Assembly: GCF_001870465.1 (NCBI RefSeq) | Contig: NZ_MDGK01000011.1 | Location: 186,001 to 250,000 of the forward strand | Direction of reading: 5' to 3' | DNA: 64,000 bases | Source: Pseudomonas extremorientalis | GTDB lineage: Bacteria; Pseudomonadota; Gammaproteobacteria; Pseudomonadales; Pseudomonadaceae | In this document: positions 37,407 through 46,893 of the stretch, piece by piece | How the letters are laid out: every line of letters starts with the position of its first letter | How positions within the stretch are numbered: position 1 is the first letter of the stretch | Notes under the pieces: generated by a model | What the model saw: only the letters and a program-made list of their open reading frames with translations | The model's database searches: none | Told to the model about the DNA's origin: nothing | Position numbers and translations under genes: made by a program

Positions 37407-37505
37407 AAGGCTCGCAATGGGTCGAATCCGAAGAGGCCCCGAGCTTACACCATAGGGGGGCCCAGGTCTTGCTGTGGCGCATGGAAAAATTTTAATTGAC
37501 CAAGA

Positions 37506-37519
37506 AGAATGATCGTTCT
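37506..37519. promoter_or_regulatory. Near-palindrome before TetR gene, candidate autoregulatory operator
   Basis: AGAATGATCGTTCT is symmetric at 12 of 14 positions and lies 12 bases before the TetR start, next to an AT-rich -10-like stretch. TetR-family repressors commonly bind such sites in their own promoter. Confidence 0.45.
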
Positions 37520-37531
37520 ACTTTTGGCAGC

Positions 37532-38095
37532 ATGAACGACATGATCAGTAATGAAACCCGCGACATCATCCTCGACGTCACCGAAAAGTTGATCTATCGC
37601 CATGGCATCGCCGCCACCGGCATGGACTTCCTGGTGAAAACCGCGGGTGTCTCGCGAAAAAGCATTTACCGCTACTTCGCCAATAAAGACGATTTGGTGA
37701 TTGCCGCCCTGCAGCGTCGTGACGAGCGCTGGATGCAGTGGCTGCGCACAGAGGTGGAATGTAGCGAAGGCACCGGCCAACGCTTGCTGGCGGTGTTCGA
37801 TGCACTTAAAACCTGGTTTGGCTCCGCCGATTTCCGCGGCTGCGCCTTCATCAACACCAGCGGCGAAACCGGCGACCCGCAGGACCCGGTACGCCAGTTG
37901 GCCAAGGCCCACAAACAGAAACTGTTCGAGTACCTGCTCGAACTGTGTCAAGCACATGGCACCCCCGACCCTGAACGGCAGGCCGCGCACCTGCTGATCC
38001 TGATTGATGGCGCCATTACCGTTGCCCTGGTGATGGGCGATTCAACAGCTGCCGATAATGCGCAATGCATGGCGCAAACCTTGTTGGGACTTTGA
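37532..38095 (+). CDS. TetR/AcrR-family transcriptional regulator
   Basis: A protein of about 187 residues. The TetR helix-turn-helix is at about 8-55 ([20 protein letters not shown], then [18 protein letters not shown]). The ligand-binding half is all helical and includes [10 protein letters not shown], common in this subfamily. ATG 37532 is chosen; TTG 37496 would extend over the operator-like palindrome. It is divergent from pssA and is followed 52 bases later by a DUF1348 gene, a frequent partnership in Pseudomonas. Confidence 0.85.
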   Translation: MNDMISNETRDIILDVTEKLIYRHGIAATGMDFLVKTAGVSRKSIYRYFANKDDLVIAALQRRDERWMQWLRTEVECSEGTGQRLLAVFDALKTWFGSADFRGCAFINTSGETGDPQDPVRQLAKAHKQKLFEYLLELCQAHGTPDPERQAAHLLILIDGAITVALVMGDSTAADNAQCMAQTLLGL

Positions 38096-38147
38096 TCGCA
38101 CGACGGCGCAACTTTCAACACACCCTTATTGTTTGAGGAACTGCCCC

Positions 38148-38627
38148 ATGTCATCGACTGCAGAAACACGTCCGCCCCTGCCGCCGTTTACCCGCGCATC
38201 GGCCATCGAAAAAGTGCGTTTGGCCGAAGACGGCTGGAACTCCCGCGACCCCTACCGCGTATCCCTGGCCTACACCCTCGACACGCAGTGGCGCAACCGC
38301 GCCGAGTTCGCCCATAACCGCGAAGAAGCCAAGGGTTTCCTGACCCGTAAATGGGCCAAGGAGCTGGACTATCGGCTGATCAAGGAGCTGTGGGCGTTTA
38401 CCGATAACCGCATCGCCGTGCGTTATGCCTATGAGTGGCACGACGATTCGGGCAACTGGTTCCGTTCCTATGGCAACGAGAACTGGGAGTTCGACGAGAA
38501 CGGCCTGATGGCCAATCGTTTTGCCTGCATCAATGACATGCCGATCAAGGAAAGCGAGCGCAAGTTCCACTGGCCGCTGGGACGGCGCCCGGATGATCAC
38601 CCGGGGCTGTCTGACCTGGGCCTGTAA
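38148..38627 (+). CDS. DUF1348 / NTF2-like protein
   Basis: A 159-residue protein of the DUF1348 family (NTF2-like fold). Family features include [36 protein letters not shown] and the C-terminal [19 protein letters not shown] lies eight bases before ATG 38148. Biochemical role is not established. It is probably co-regulated with the TetR gene before it. Confidence 0.85.
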   Translation: MSSTAETRPPLPPFTRASAIEKVRLAEDGWNSRDPYRVSLAYTLDTQWRNRAEFAHNREEAKGFLTRKWAKELDYRLIKELWAFTDNRIAVRYAYEWHDDSGNWFRSYGNENWEFDENGLMANRFACINDMPIKESERKFHWPLGRRPDDHPGLSDLGL

Positions 38628-38632
38628 ACCGT

Positions 38633-38668
38633 GGCGGCGATAGCGTTGCTGAAATCGCCATCGCCGCC
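38633..38668. terminator. Hairpin after DUF1348 gene
   Basis: GGCGGCGAT pairs perfectly with ATCGCCGCC, loop 18 bases, just after the stop. No T-run follows, and the following CCGGGCTCCTACAGG resembles a degraded Pseudomonas REP end, so it could be a REP remnant rather than a terminator. Confidence 0.4.
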
Positions 38669-38698
38669 AAGCCGGGCTCCTACAGGTTGTTGTCGGCT

Positions 38699-39856
38699 TC
38701 AGTCCTGATTGAGGCCGACTCGGTATAGCACGCCATCATCCTCATCCGTCAACACATACAAAAAGCCATCCGGCCCCTGCCTCACATCCCGAATCCGCGC
38801 TTTCAAACCGCCCAGCAAACGCTCCTCGTGAATCACCTTGTCACCGTCGAACTGCAAGCGGATCAGTTCCTGGCTGGCCAGCGCGCCGATGAACACATTG
38901 TGCTGCCAAGGCTTGAAGCGGTCTGCATCGTAGAATGCCATGCCGCTGATACCCGGTGATTTTTCCCAGACATGATGGGGCGGCACGGTGCCTTCTGCGG
39001 TCTTGCCTTTGGCTTCGGGAATCGGTGCCAGAGAGTAGTTGATGCCGTGGGTCGCCAACGGCCAGCCGTAATTCTTGCCACGCTCGATGATATTGATCTC
39101 GTCCCCCCCGCGTGGCCCATGTTCATTTTCCCAGATCGTGCCACTCCAGGGATTCAGCGCCAGGCCCTGGGGGTTGCGCTGGCCGTAGGACCAGATCTCC
39201 GGGCGCACGCCTGGCTGGCCGACGAAGGGGTTGTCATCCGGCACGCGGCCGTCGGGGTAGATGCGCACCACCTTGCCCTGCAGTTTGTCGAGGTCCTGGG
39301 CGGTCGGGCGGTCGTTGTTTTCGCCCAGGGTCACAAACAAATAACCGTCGCGGTCGAAGGCCAGGCGTGAACCGAAGTGATTGCCGGTGGACAGCTTCGG
39401 CTCCTGGCGCAGGATCACTTTGAAGTCGGTCAGGCCACTGAGGTCAGCCGCCAGACGTCCACGCCCTACCGCAGTACCGGCTGTTCCGCCCTTGCCGCCC
39501 CCTTCGGCGTAGGAAAGGTAGACCATGCGGTCCTGCTTGAAGTCCGGCGACAGCACCACGTCCAGCAAGCCGCCCTGCCCTTTGGCCCACACTTCAGGCA
39601 CGCCCGTCAGTGGCGCGGACAATTTCCCGTCAGGGCTGACAAAACGCAGGTGGCCAGGCCGTTCGGTGACCAGGAAACCTTGCTTGTCCGGCAGAAAAGC
39701 CACGGCCCAAGGATGGTCCAGGCCTTTGGCGATCGGTGTGACGGTGATGCTGCCTTGCTCGCTGGGGAACTGCTGGGCATCGGCTGCGAAACTGGCCGTC
39801 AACGGCAGTAGAGAGGTTGCGCACAGCGCGGCTAGCAGGGTTTTGCGTAGAAACAT
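38699..39856 (-). CDS. PQQ-dependent aldose sugar dehydrogenase (YliI/Asd-like)
   Basis: A 385-residue secreted six-bladed beta-propeller. Signal peptide ends about residue 25 (LTASFA-ADAQQ). Family hallmarks are GLDHPWAVAFLPD, GQGGLLDVVLSPDF, YGQRNPQGLALNP and ENEHGPRGGDEINI. Members such as E. coli YliI oxidise aldoses in the periplasm using PQQ. It follows a small secreted protein gene in the same direction with 12 bases between. Confidence 0.9.
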   Translation of the reverse strand: MFLRKTLLAALCATSLLPLTASFAADAQQFPSEQGSITVTPIAKGLDHPWAVAFLPDKQGFLVTERPGHLRFVSPDGKLSAPLTGVPEVWAKGQGGLLDVVLSPDFKQDRMVYLSYAEGGGKGGTAGTAVGRGRLAADLSGLTDFKVILRQEPKLSTGNHFGSRLAFDRDGYLFVTLGENNDRPTAQDLDKLQGKVVRIYPDGRVPDDNPFVGQPGVRPEIWSYGQRNPQGLALNPWSGTIWENEHGPRGGDEINIIERGKNYGWPLATHGINYSLAPIPEAKGKTAEGTVPPHHVWEKSPGISGMAFYDADRFKPWQHNVFIGALASQELIRLQFDGDKVIHEERLLGGLKARIRDVRQGPDGFLYVLTDEDDGVLYRVGLNQD

Positions 39857-39868
39857 AAGACGGAATCC

Positions 39869-40183
39869 TTACCGGCGATTGCCGTTGGCATCATAAGTGG
39901 GGGCTTTGGTTTCGGTGGCCGGGCGGCTGGGCGCAGCGTCGCGCTTGGGATAGCTGTTGCCAATGCCGCCGTTTTCCAGGGTCGGCGTGCGCGTGGTCGG
40001 CCCGGTCTGAATCCCGCGAACCGCCGGCGCGTTGGGCTGGGTGCCCTGCATGCTGTTGGGGTTGGCCCGGTGGATCGGGCCGTTGTTGGCGTTGTTGCTG
40101 CCGGGCAGGTTTTGTGCCTGGGCCACGGGGATCAGGGCCAGACCCAACAGCAGCGCTGCAACGTGTCGCATACAAGTGTTCAT
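39869..40183 (-). CDS. Small secreted Asn/Pro/Thr-rich protein of unknown function
   Basis: A 104-residue protein. ATG 40183 is preceded by AGAGG eight bases upstream. The signal peptide ends at AQA-QNLPG. The mature ~80 residues are polar and low-complexity (GSNNANNGPIHRANPNSMQG) with no cysteine and no recognisable fold. It starts upstream of the aldose dehydrogenase and is probably co-transcribed with it. Function unknown. Confidence 0.65.
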   Translation of the reverse strand: MNTCMRHVAALLLGLALIPVAQAQNLPGSNNANNGPIHRANPNSMQGTQPNAPAVRGIQTGPTTRTPTLENGGIGNSYPKRDAAPSRPATETKAPTYDANGNRR

Positions 40184-40368
40184 TGACAAAGCCTCTCGGG
40201 AGTGAGGAGTACGTGCTTTCGATAACACGCTACGCCTTGGGTTCGGCTTTCGACAGTAAATAGTTTCTCATCAGGTGTAACACGATCTGTCCGCGCATCT
40301 GCCAGGGGAAACTTTTCACATCGGCACCGAGTCACCAGAACACCCCCTCTACTCAAGGAGTCGCACCG

Positions 40369-41202
40369 ATGCCACGAGCTATCTGGAAAGGTGCCATCAG
40401 CTTTGGCCTGGTGCACATCCCCGTGTCGCTGGTCTCGGCCACGTCATCGCAGGGCGTTGACTTCGACTGGCTGGACAAGCGCAGCATGGACCCGGTGGGC
40501 TACAAGCGCATCAACAAGACCACTGGCAAGGAAGTCACCAAAGACAACATCGTCAAGGGTGTGGCCTTCGAGAAAGGCCGCTACGTGGTGCTCAGCGAAG
40601 AGGAAATCCGCTCGGCCCACCCCAAGTCGACCCAGACCATCGAGATCATCGCGTTTGTCGCCAGTGACCAGATCCCGTTGCAAAACATCGACACGCCCTA
40701 CTTCCTGGCACCGGACAAGCGCGGTGGCAAGGTCTATGCGCTGCTTCGGGAAACACTGAGGAAGACCAAAAAAGTCGCGCTGGCCAACGTGGTCCTGCAC
40801 ACCAAGCAGCACCTGGCGGCACTCATGCCGCTGGAGTCGGCGCTGGTATTGGTGATGCTGCGCTGGCCCGCCGAAGTGCGCAGCCTGGACGAACTGGAAC
40901 TGGGCAGCGACGTGACCAAACCCAGCCTGGCCAAGGGTGAACTGGACATGGCCAAGCGCCTGGTCGACGACATGAGCGCCGACTGGCAGCCCGATGAATA
41001 TCGCGACAGCTTCCAGGAAAAGATCATGGCGCTGGTGGCCAAGAAGGCCAAGGCCGGCAAGATCGAGGATGTGGAAACCAGCCAAGACAGTGAAGAGCGT
41101 AAGTCCGCCGATGTGATCGACCTGACGGAGTTACTCAAGCGCAGCCTGGCCGGCAAACCCGCCAAGAAGCCCGCCGCGAAGAAAGCCACCAAGGCGTCAT
41201 AA
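40369..41202 (+). CDS. ku: Non-homologous end-joining protein Ku
   Basis: A 277-residue bacterial Ku. It starts MPRAIWKGAISFGLVHIPV and has the core barrel with GKEVTKDNIVKG. The Lys/Ala-rich C-terminal tail (AKKPAAKKATKAS) is the usual DNA-binding/bridging extension. The homodimer rings double-strand ends and recruits LigD. AAGGAG precedes the ATG. ligD begins 3 bases after the stop, so the pair is an operon. Confidence 0.95.
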   Translation: MPRAIWKGAISFGLVHIPVSLVSATSSQGVDFDWLDKRSMDPVGYKRINKTTGKEVTKDNIVKGVAFEKGRYVVLSEEEIRSAHPKSTQTIEIIAFVASDQIPLQNIDTPYFLAPDKRGGKVYALLRETLRKTKKVALANVVLHTKQHLAALMPLESALVLVMLRWPAEVRSLDELELGSDVTKPSLAKGELDMAKRLVDDMSADWQPDEYRDSFQEKIMALVAKKAKAGKIEDVETSQDSEERKSADVIDLTELLKRSLAGKPAKKPAAKKATKAS

Positions 41203-41205
41203 GCC

Positions 41206-43671
41206 ATGCCAAAGCCCCTCAGCGAATACAACCGCAAGCGCGACTTCGGCGTCACCGGTGAACCGGCGGGCAGTGCGCCCGCAGGAACACGCAACGCTTC
41301 GGCGCTGTCGTTCGTGATCCAGAAACATGACGCGCGCAACCTGCACTATGACTTCCGCCTGGAACTGGATGGCGTACTGCTCAGTTGGGCAGTGCCCAAA
41401 GGCCCGAGCCTGGACCCGACGCAGAAGCGCCTGGCCGTGCATGTCGAAGATCACCCTCTCAGCTACGGCAGTTTCGAAGGCAGTATCCCGGCGGGCCAAT
41501 ACGGCGCAGGTGACGTCATCGTGTGGGACCGCGGTGTGTGGCAACCCCATGACGATCCCCGCAAGGCTTACGCCGCCGGCAAGCTCAAGTTCACCCTGGT
41601 CGGCGAAAAGTTGTCCGGCGATTGGGCACTGGTCCGCACGCGCCTGAAAGGCAGCGGCGATAAGGAACAATGGCTGCTGATCAAGGAAAAAGACGCGCAG
41701 GCACGACCCGCCCAAGACTACGATATTGTCCAGGCCCAGCCTGACAGCGTGCTCAGTGACGCCTCGCTGGGTAAGCCCAAATCTCGCGCAAAAGCCCGGA
41801 AAACCAGCGTCGCCCTCCCCGAACACTTCACTCCGCAATTGGCCACCCTGGTGGATCGCGCCCCCGAGGGCGATTGGCAGTACGAAATCAAGTTCGACGG
41901 TTACCGCATGCTCGCGCGCATCCGCGACGGCGAGGTGCGGCTGTTCACGCGCAACGGCCACGACTGGACCGACCGCCTGCCGCGCCAGGCCAAGGCCTTG
42001 CACGCCCTCAAACTCAAGGACAGTTGGCTCGACGGCGAGGTGGTCAGCCTCAACGGCGATGGCCTGCCGGACTTCCAGGCGCTGCAAAACGCCTTTGATA
42101 TCGGGCGCAGCCTGGACATTGTCTACTACCTGTTCGATGCGCCGTTCCTGGATGGCCAGGATCAGCGCCAGGCCCCCGTCGAAGATCGCCGTGCAGCGCT
42201 GAAGACTGCGTTGTCCGGCAGCAGAAGCAAGCTATTACGCTTCTCCGAAGCCTTTACTGCCCATCATCAGGACATCTTTGAAAGCGCCTGTGACCTGGCC
42301 CTCGAGGGTGTCATCGGCAAGCGCCTGGGCAGCCCGTACGTGTCCAGTCGCAACACCGATTGGGTCAAGCTCAAATGCCGCCTGCGCCAGGAATTCGTGA
42401 TCGTCGGCTACACCCGGCCGCAGGGTTCGCGCAGCGGTTTCGGTGCACTGCTGCTGGCAGTGAATGACACCTCGGGATTGGTGTACGCCGGACGCGTGGG
42501 CACCGGGTTTGATCAAGCGTCACTGAAGGCGATCCATGCGCAACTCAGGCCATTGGAGCGTAAGTCATCGCCCCTTGAAAAAGCCCTGACCAGCGCCCAG
42601 GCCCGTAACGTGCACTGGGTGGAACCGACACTGGTCGGCGAAGTGCAGTTTGCCGAATGGACCCGTGAGGGGGTGATCCGCCAGGCGGCGTTTGTCGCGA
42701 TGCGCACCGACAAACCGGCCGCACAGGTCATTCATGAGCAACCGCGCACGGTCAAATCCATGAAATCTGCGAAAAAAACCACCGGCACCGTGAAGATTAC
42801 CCACCCGGACCGCGTGATCGATAAGCAGAGCGGCATGCAGAAGGAGCAATTGGCGCAGTTCTACAACAGCATCAGCGAGTGGATCCTGCCTTTTCTGCGT
42901 CACCGTCCCGTGTCACTGCTGAGGGCACCCGAAGGCATCGAGGGCGAGCAGTTCTTCCAGAAACATTCGGAGCGCCTGGCCATTCCTAACATCAAGCAGT
43001 TGGAACAGGCACTCGATCCCGGCCATGCGCGCCTGATGGAAGTCGACAGTGCCGAGGCGTTGCTCGGGGCGGTGCAAATGGGCACCGTGGAGTTTCATAC
43101 CTGGGGCGCCACTGTCGACAAGATCGAAACCCCGGACCTGTTTGTACTCGACCTCGACCCCGACCCCGCGCTGCCGTGGAAAAGCATGCAGGAAGCAGCG
43201 CAACTCACCCTTTCGGTCCTGGACGAATTGGGCTTGCAAGCCTTCGTCAAAACCAGTGGCGGCAAAGGCCTGCACCTGATCGTGCCGCTGGCGCGCCGGG
43301 ACAACTGGGACACCGTCAAGGCATTCGCCAAAGCGATTGCCCAATTCATGACCGAGCAACTGCCTGAACGCTTCACCGCGACGTCAGGGCCAAAAAACCG
43401 GGTGGGCAAGATCTTCATCGACTACCTGCGCAACGCAAGGGGCGCCAGTACCGTGGCCGCTTATTCTGTAAGGGCGCGGCCAGGTTTGCCGGTGTCGGTA
43501 CCGGTCAGTCGCGAGGAATTGAAGGGATTGCGCGGGGCCCAACAATGGACCGTCGCCAATCTGCAGCAGCGCTTGGACGGCTTGAAGAGCGATCCCTGGG
43601 ACGGCTATGCCAATCGACAGAAGATCAGCAAAAAGATGTGGGACAAACTGGGCGCCCATTCACCGGAGTGA
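41206..43671 (+). CDS. ligD: Multifunctional DNA ligase D (PE-ligase-polymerase)
   Basis: An 821-residue protein with all three LigD domains in the Pseudomonas order. The 3'-phosphoesterase domain (about 25-190) has HYDFRLELDGVLLSW. The ATP-dependent ligase (about 200-510) has the nucleotidyl motif EIKFDGYR with Lys229. The archaeo-eukaryotic primase-like polymerase (about 520-821) has LDLDPD with Asp649/Asp651 and KTSGGKGLH. With Ku it carries out end joining, including end cleaning, fill-in and sealing. Confidence 0.95.
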   Translation: MPKPLSEYNRKRDFGVTGEPAGSAPAGTRNASALSFVIQKHDARNLHYDFRLELDGVLLSWAVPKGPSLDPTQKRLAVHVEDHPLSYGSFEGSIPAGQYGAGDVIVWDRGVWQPHDDPRKAYAAGKLKFTLVGEKLSGDWALVRTRLKGSGDKEQWLLIKEKDAQARPAQDYDIVQAQPDSVLSDASLGKPKSRAKARKTSVALPEHFTPQLATLVDRAPEGDWQYEIKFDGYRMLARIRDGEVRLFTRNGHDWTDRLPRQAKALHALKLKDSWLDGEVVSLNGDGLPDFQALQNAFDIGRSLDIVYYLFDAPFLDGQDQRQAPVEDRRAALKTALSGSRSKLLRFSEAFTAHHQDIFESACDLALEGVIGKRLGSPYVSSRNTDWVKLKCRLRQEFVIVGYTRPQGSRSGFGALLLAVNDTSGLVYAGRVGTGFDQASLKAIHAQLRPLERKSSPLEKALTSAQARNVHWVEPTLVGEVQFAEWTREGVIRQAAFVAMRTDKPAAQVIHEQPRTVKSMKSAKKTTGTVKITHPDRVIDKQSGMQKEQLAQFYNSISEWILPFLRHRPVSLLRAPEGIEGEQFFQKHSERLAIPNIKQLEQALDPGHARLMEVDSAEALLGAVQMGTVEFHTWGATVDKIETPDLFVLDLDPDPALPWKSMQEAAQLTLSVLDELGLQAFVKTSGGKGLHLIVPLARRDNWDTVKAFAKAIAQFMTEQLPERFTATSGPKNRVGKIFIDYLRNARGASTVAAYSVRARPGLPVSVPVSREELKGLRGAQQWTVANLQQRLDGLKSDPWDGYANRQKISKKMWDKLGAHSPE

Positions 43672-43680
43672 ATGGCGCCC
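43650..43680. terminator. Stem-loop spanning the ligD stop, shared with lpxO end
   Basis: GGGCGCCCATTCAC pairs with GTGAATGGCGCCC around CGGA, with a single bulged C. It covers the ligD stop codon and lies 8 bases before the lpxO stop on the other strand, so it probably separates two convergent transcripts. There is no strong T-run directly after. Confidence 0.5.
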
Positions 43681-43687
43681 GAAGCCT

Positions 43688-44587
43688 TCAGATCAGCAGG
43701 AAAATGGCGGCCAACCCTGCAAAGATCGCCCATTTTTCCAGGTAATAACGCGTACGGTTGCGCTTTTTCAGTTCTTTGCCGCGCAAGCGAATCTTGTACA
43801 GCCGGGTGAAGGCGCGGTTTAGCCCGCCCGTCTTGTCACCGGCATCGTTGGGCGAGCCCGCAGCTGCCATCACATTGCGGCTGAACCAGCGATTGAACGC
43901 AGCGGCCCAGCGATATTTCATCGGGCGCTCGATATCGCAGAACAGAATGATGCGGTTCTGCTGCGTGGTGTTTTCCGCGTAGTGGATGTAGGTCTCGTCG
44001 AACATCACCGGCTCGCCGTCACGCCAGTAGTAGTTCTCACCGTCCACGTTGATGTAGCAGCCCGGGTCATTCGGCGTGTCCAGGCCCAAGTGATAGCGAT
44101 ACGAGCCGGCATACGGGTCGCGATGGCGCACCAGCCTGGAGCCCGGCGGCAGTTCGGCGAACATCGCGGCCTTGATCGAACCGATGCCCTGCACCAGCTC
44201 GGTGGTACGCGGGCACAGCTTCATCGCCGACGGGTGGCTGTCGCCATACCATTTCAGATAGAAGCGCTTCCAGCCGGACTTGAAGAACGAATTGAAACCT
44301 ACGTCGTTGTACTGTTCCGAGCGCTTGATTTCGCCGGCGCGCAGCAGGTTCTGGCCTTCCTCGCGAATCTCCTGCCAATGCTCCTGGAGCGGGCTCAGGT
44401 CCGGGAAATCGCTGGGCGACAGGTAAGGTCGGCTGGGCAGCTTGGAAAAGAGGTAGAGAAAGCAGTTGATCGGCGCCAGGAAGGTCGAATGATCACTGAG
44501 TTGGCGCCCCAGCTTATGCCGCACCCGCCCACGCAGGTGTACATACGCAATCGAGGCAACGTAGAGAATAACAATGATGAGTTTCAA
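43688..44587 (-). CDS. lpxO: Lipid A hydroxylase LpxO (aspartyl/asparaginyl beta-hydroxylase family)
   Basis: A 299-residue Fe(II)/2-oxoglutarate dioxygenase that adds a 2-hydroxyl group to a secondary acyl chain of lipid A at the inner membrane. An N-terminal membrane helix (KLIIVILYVASIAYVHL) and a C-terminal one flank the catalytic domain. Iron ligands are seen as HRD in LVRHRDPYAG and the distal His in YIHYAENTTQQNR. It starts at TTG 44587 (MKLIIV). Confidence 0.88.
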   Translation of the reverse strand: MKLIIVILYVASIAYVHLRGRVRHKLGRQLSDHSTFLAPINCFLYLFSKLPSRPYLSPSDFPDLSPLQEHWQEIREEGQNLLRAGEIKRSEQYNDVGFNSFFKSGWKRFYLKWYGDSHPSAMKLCPRTTELVQGIGSIKAAMFAELPPGSRLVRHRDPYAGSYRYHLGLDTPNDPGCYINVDGENYYWRDGEPVMFDETYIHYAENTTQQNRIILFCDIERPMKYRWAAAFNRWFSRNVMAAAGSPNDAGDKTGGLNRAFTRLYKIRLRGKELKKRNRTRYYLEKWAIFAGLAAIFLLI

Positions 44588-44802
44588 GGGATTTCGTCAC
44601 AAGTCAGAAGAGAACAGGCTGCTCCTGCGTGCCCACAACGGACGAGGATGGATAGCAGCACCTGAAATCACAATTCACACAATCGGCACGACCGGCTGAG
44701 TGACCACCCGGCGCGTGGCCCTTTGCAGTTATTTAGCCACAGGTTGTAACTAAAAGTTAACTAAGAATTGTGAAAAGCTGTCTTGTGACGGATGTTGCGA
44801 AG

Positions 44803-44838
44803 GCGCACAACCACGGGGCATGGACCGCCGTTGTGCGC
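44803..44838. terminator. Hairpin after the wzz-like gene
   Basis: GCGCACAAC pairs perfectly with GTTGTGCGC, loop 18 bases, just downstream of the minus-strand wzz-like stop. No T-run on the minus strand, so weak support as terminator. Confidence 0.35.
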
Positions 44839-44845
44839 GATGCGG

Positions 44846-46189
44846 TTACAGCAAAGGTTCATCGTCCTTGCGCTCTCGGCGGGAAAAACGCCCCTCTTCC
44901 AGCGGCGAGTAAGGTGCCGGTTGTCCACGATTCTGCACAACGTAGCGGATCAACGCGATGACCAGCCCCAGCACCAGCCCTGCAGTCAGGCTCAAGGCAA
45001 CCACCAGCGCTTTCTTCGGCTTTATCGGCGCCAGCGGCTCCTGGGCGCGACGATCAATGGTCACCAGTTTGAGGTTGCTCATATCGATGTTCAAGTTGCG
45101 CAACCGCGCGACTTCGGCACGCAGCGGCTCGACATCCTGCAGGAAAATGTCCTCATTGTCGCGCCTGCGCAGTACCTCGACCTTTCGGTTCACCTCCAAC
45201 ATTTGCAATTCTTTGCCGATCTCGGCGACGCGGGCGTTGGTGAAATCGTCGCTGGTGCGTCGCTGGAGTGCGTCGCGCTCCGCTTCAAGCGCATTGGAGC
45301 CCATAAAATACAGCGGGATTTTCTGGTTGTTGACTTCAGTACGCATGACCTGCCCGCTCCCACCGCGTGATGCATCCGCCATTGCCGACGGCGTCGTCGG
45401 GGTTTTGATTCCCAAGGACTTGGCAATGGCGATGGCCTCGGTCAGTTCTGCCAGCCGATCACTGCGCTCCATCTTCATCTGCAGACGCAGCGCACTGAGC
45501 TCATCTTGCAACTGGGCACGCTTGAGCCGGTCGCTTTCCAGCAGTGAGGCGATCTTCGACTCTTTCTCGTTCTCATAATTGGCGCGAGCGGCATCAATCT
45601 TGCCCTTGAGCTCGTTCAAGCGGTTATTGACGATCACCTTGAGGTCCGCGCCCACTTGCTCGCGCTCGGCGCCAATAGCGTAATCGACAAACCCGTTGAG
45701 AATCGCCACACCATCGACATCGGCGGGGTACTGCAACTCCAGGCGGATGTAACTGCTCAACGAGTCAGCCTTTTTGGGGTCAGGCAGAATGAGGTTGACC
45801 GCGTTGCGATTGAAGTCTTCGAAAGACTGCTCCAGGCTTTGGCCTGGTTTCTGAAATGCCTTGAACAATTGCTGGTGCGACTTGAAAAATTCCAGCCGTG
45901 TTTCGTAAGAGTCCAATTGCGACCCCACCTTTGACAGCGCATCGGCGGGCGGTAGCTTATAAACCTCGGAACGGTTCAACGCGTCCAGCTCATTGAGCGC
46001 GGCAGGACGCAATACACTGCTGACCTCATAAGTCCGGGGCGCCAGAAGCGCGTAACCGCCCCCCAAAACCCCCGCAATGATCGCACACCCAAGCACCAGT
46101 CTTTTTTGCCGCCAGATCGAATGAAAGAGGTCGTACAGGTCAATTTCATCTGATGAAGGAGTCACATGAAGCGGGACGTTTCGATTCAA
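44846..46189 (-). CDS. Wzz-type polysaccharide chain-length regulator
   Basis: A 447-residue PCP-family protein. A first membrane helix at about 33-52 (LVLGCAIIAGVLGGGYAL) and a second at about 395-415 (ALVVALSLTAGLVLGLVIAL) flank a long periplasmic helical domain. The Pro-rich segment before helix 2 (RRAQEPLAPIKPKKAL) is the family signature. It sets O-antigen or exopolysaccharide length. It starts at TTG 46189 with AGGTGAG seven bases upstream. No polymerase or flippase gene is adjacent, so the polysaccharide is not identified. Confidence 0.82.
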   Translation of the reverse strand: MNRNVPLHVTPSSDEIDLYDLFHSIWRQKRLVLGCAIIAGVLGGGYALLAPRTYEVSSVLRPAALNELDALNRSEVYKLPPADALSKVGSQLDSYETRLEFFKSHQQLFKAFQKPGQSLEQSFEDFNRNAVNLILPDPKKADSLSSYIRLELQYPADVDGVAILNGFVDYAIGAEREQVGADLKVIVNNRLNELKGKIDAARANYENEKESKIASLLESDRLKRAQLQDELSALRLQMKMERSDRLAELTEAIAIAKSLGIKTPTTPSAMADASRGGSGQVMRTEVNNQKIPLYFMGSNALEAERDALQRRTSDDFTNARVAEIGKELQMLEVNRKVEVLRRRDNEDIFLQDVEPLRAEVARLRNLNIDMSNLKLVTIDRRAQEPLAPIKPKKALVVALSLTAGLVLGLVIALIRYVVQNRGQPAPYSPLEEGRFSRRERKDDEPLL

Positions 46190-46472
46190 AATTAGCTCAC
46201 CTAAAAAAATGACATTAAACGGCCATCACCGCAAATGTTTGGAAAGCCCGTTGAAGGGCCAGGGGCAACGCCCTGCGACACCGATGTAAAAGTCTTCGGA
46301 GCAATCTGACAACTCAGGGTAATGAAAAATCCCAACCCATTAAACTATGTTCGCCGCGCGTTGCGTAAATATTCCTACAGACATCAACGACTGGAAATAT
46401 GCTTGTCATAAGAATAGACAACTTCAGTTGAATAATTGCCTTAAAACCGAAATAAACCCGAAAGGACTCTCT

Positions 46473-46862
46473 ATGCCGATTACTCGCGATCCGGATTACC
46501 AACTGCTCCAAGGCGTCTGGGAGCAAATCGCCCTTGAAGACAACGGCGTGCCAAACCCCGTTGACGATGCCCATAGCGCGCCCGGTGCACTGACCACCAT
46601 CAGCGGTGACCAATTTGAAGTGCTTACGGTCAATGGTGAAGTGCTACTGGCTGGTCAGTTTTTCCTCGACAGCCGCACACTTCCTAAAAGCATCACTTGG
46701 ATCGATTCCATCGGCGAAGATGCCGGCAAGCGATTGCCCGCAAGCTATCGCCTGGAAGGGGATGAATTCGTTTTTATCGCTGCAGATGAAGGCATGCCCA
46801 GGCCAATCATATTCAATACCGGCCCAGGTCAAACCATGCGTACTTTCGTGCGTCGCGCCTGA
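46473..46862 (+). CDS. TIGR03067-like uncharacterised protein
   Basis: A 129-residue cytoplasmic protein starting MPITRDPDYQLLQGVWEQIALEDNGV, with AAAGGA seven bases before ATG 46473. The LQGVWEQIALEDNG opening and the beta-rich remainder fit lipocalin-like TIGR03067 domains. No function is known for these. It is convergent with a methyltransferase gene. Confidence 0.6.
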   Translation: MPITRDPDYQLLQGVWEQIALEDNGVPNPVDDAHSAPGALTTISGDQFEVLTVNGEVLLAGQFFLDSRTLPKSITWIDSIGEDAGKRLPASYRLEGDEFVFIAADEGMPRPIIFNTGPGQTMRTFVRRA

Positions 46863-46893
46863 CCAGCGCGTTTTTGCTTTTGGAAAAGCTCTC

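Noticed and set aside
36186..37499. 437-codon plus-strand open frame opposite pssA
   Set aside because: PssA on the other strand has both HKD motifs; the opposite frame is a Gln/Val/His-rich shadow.
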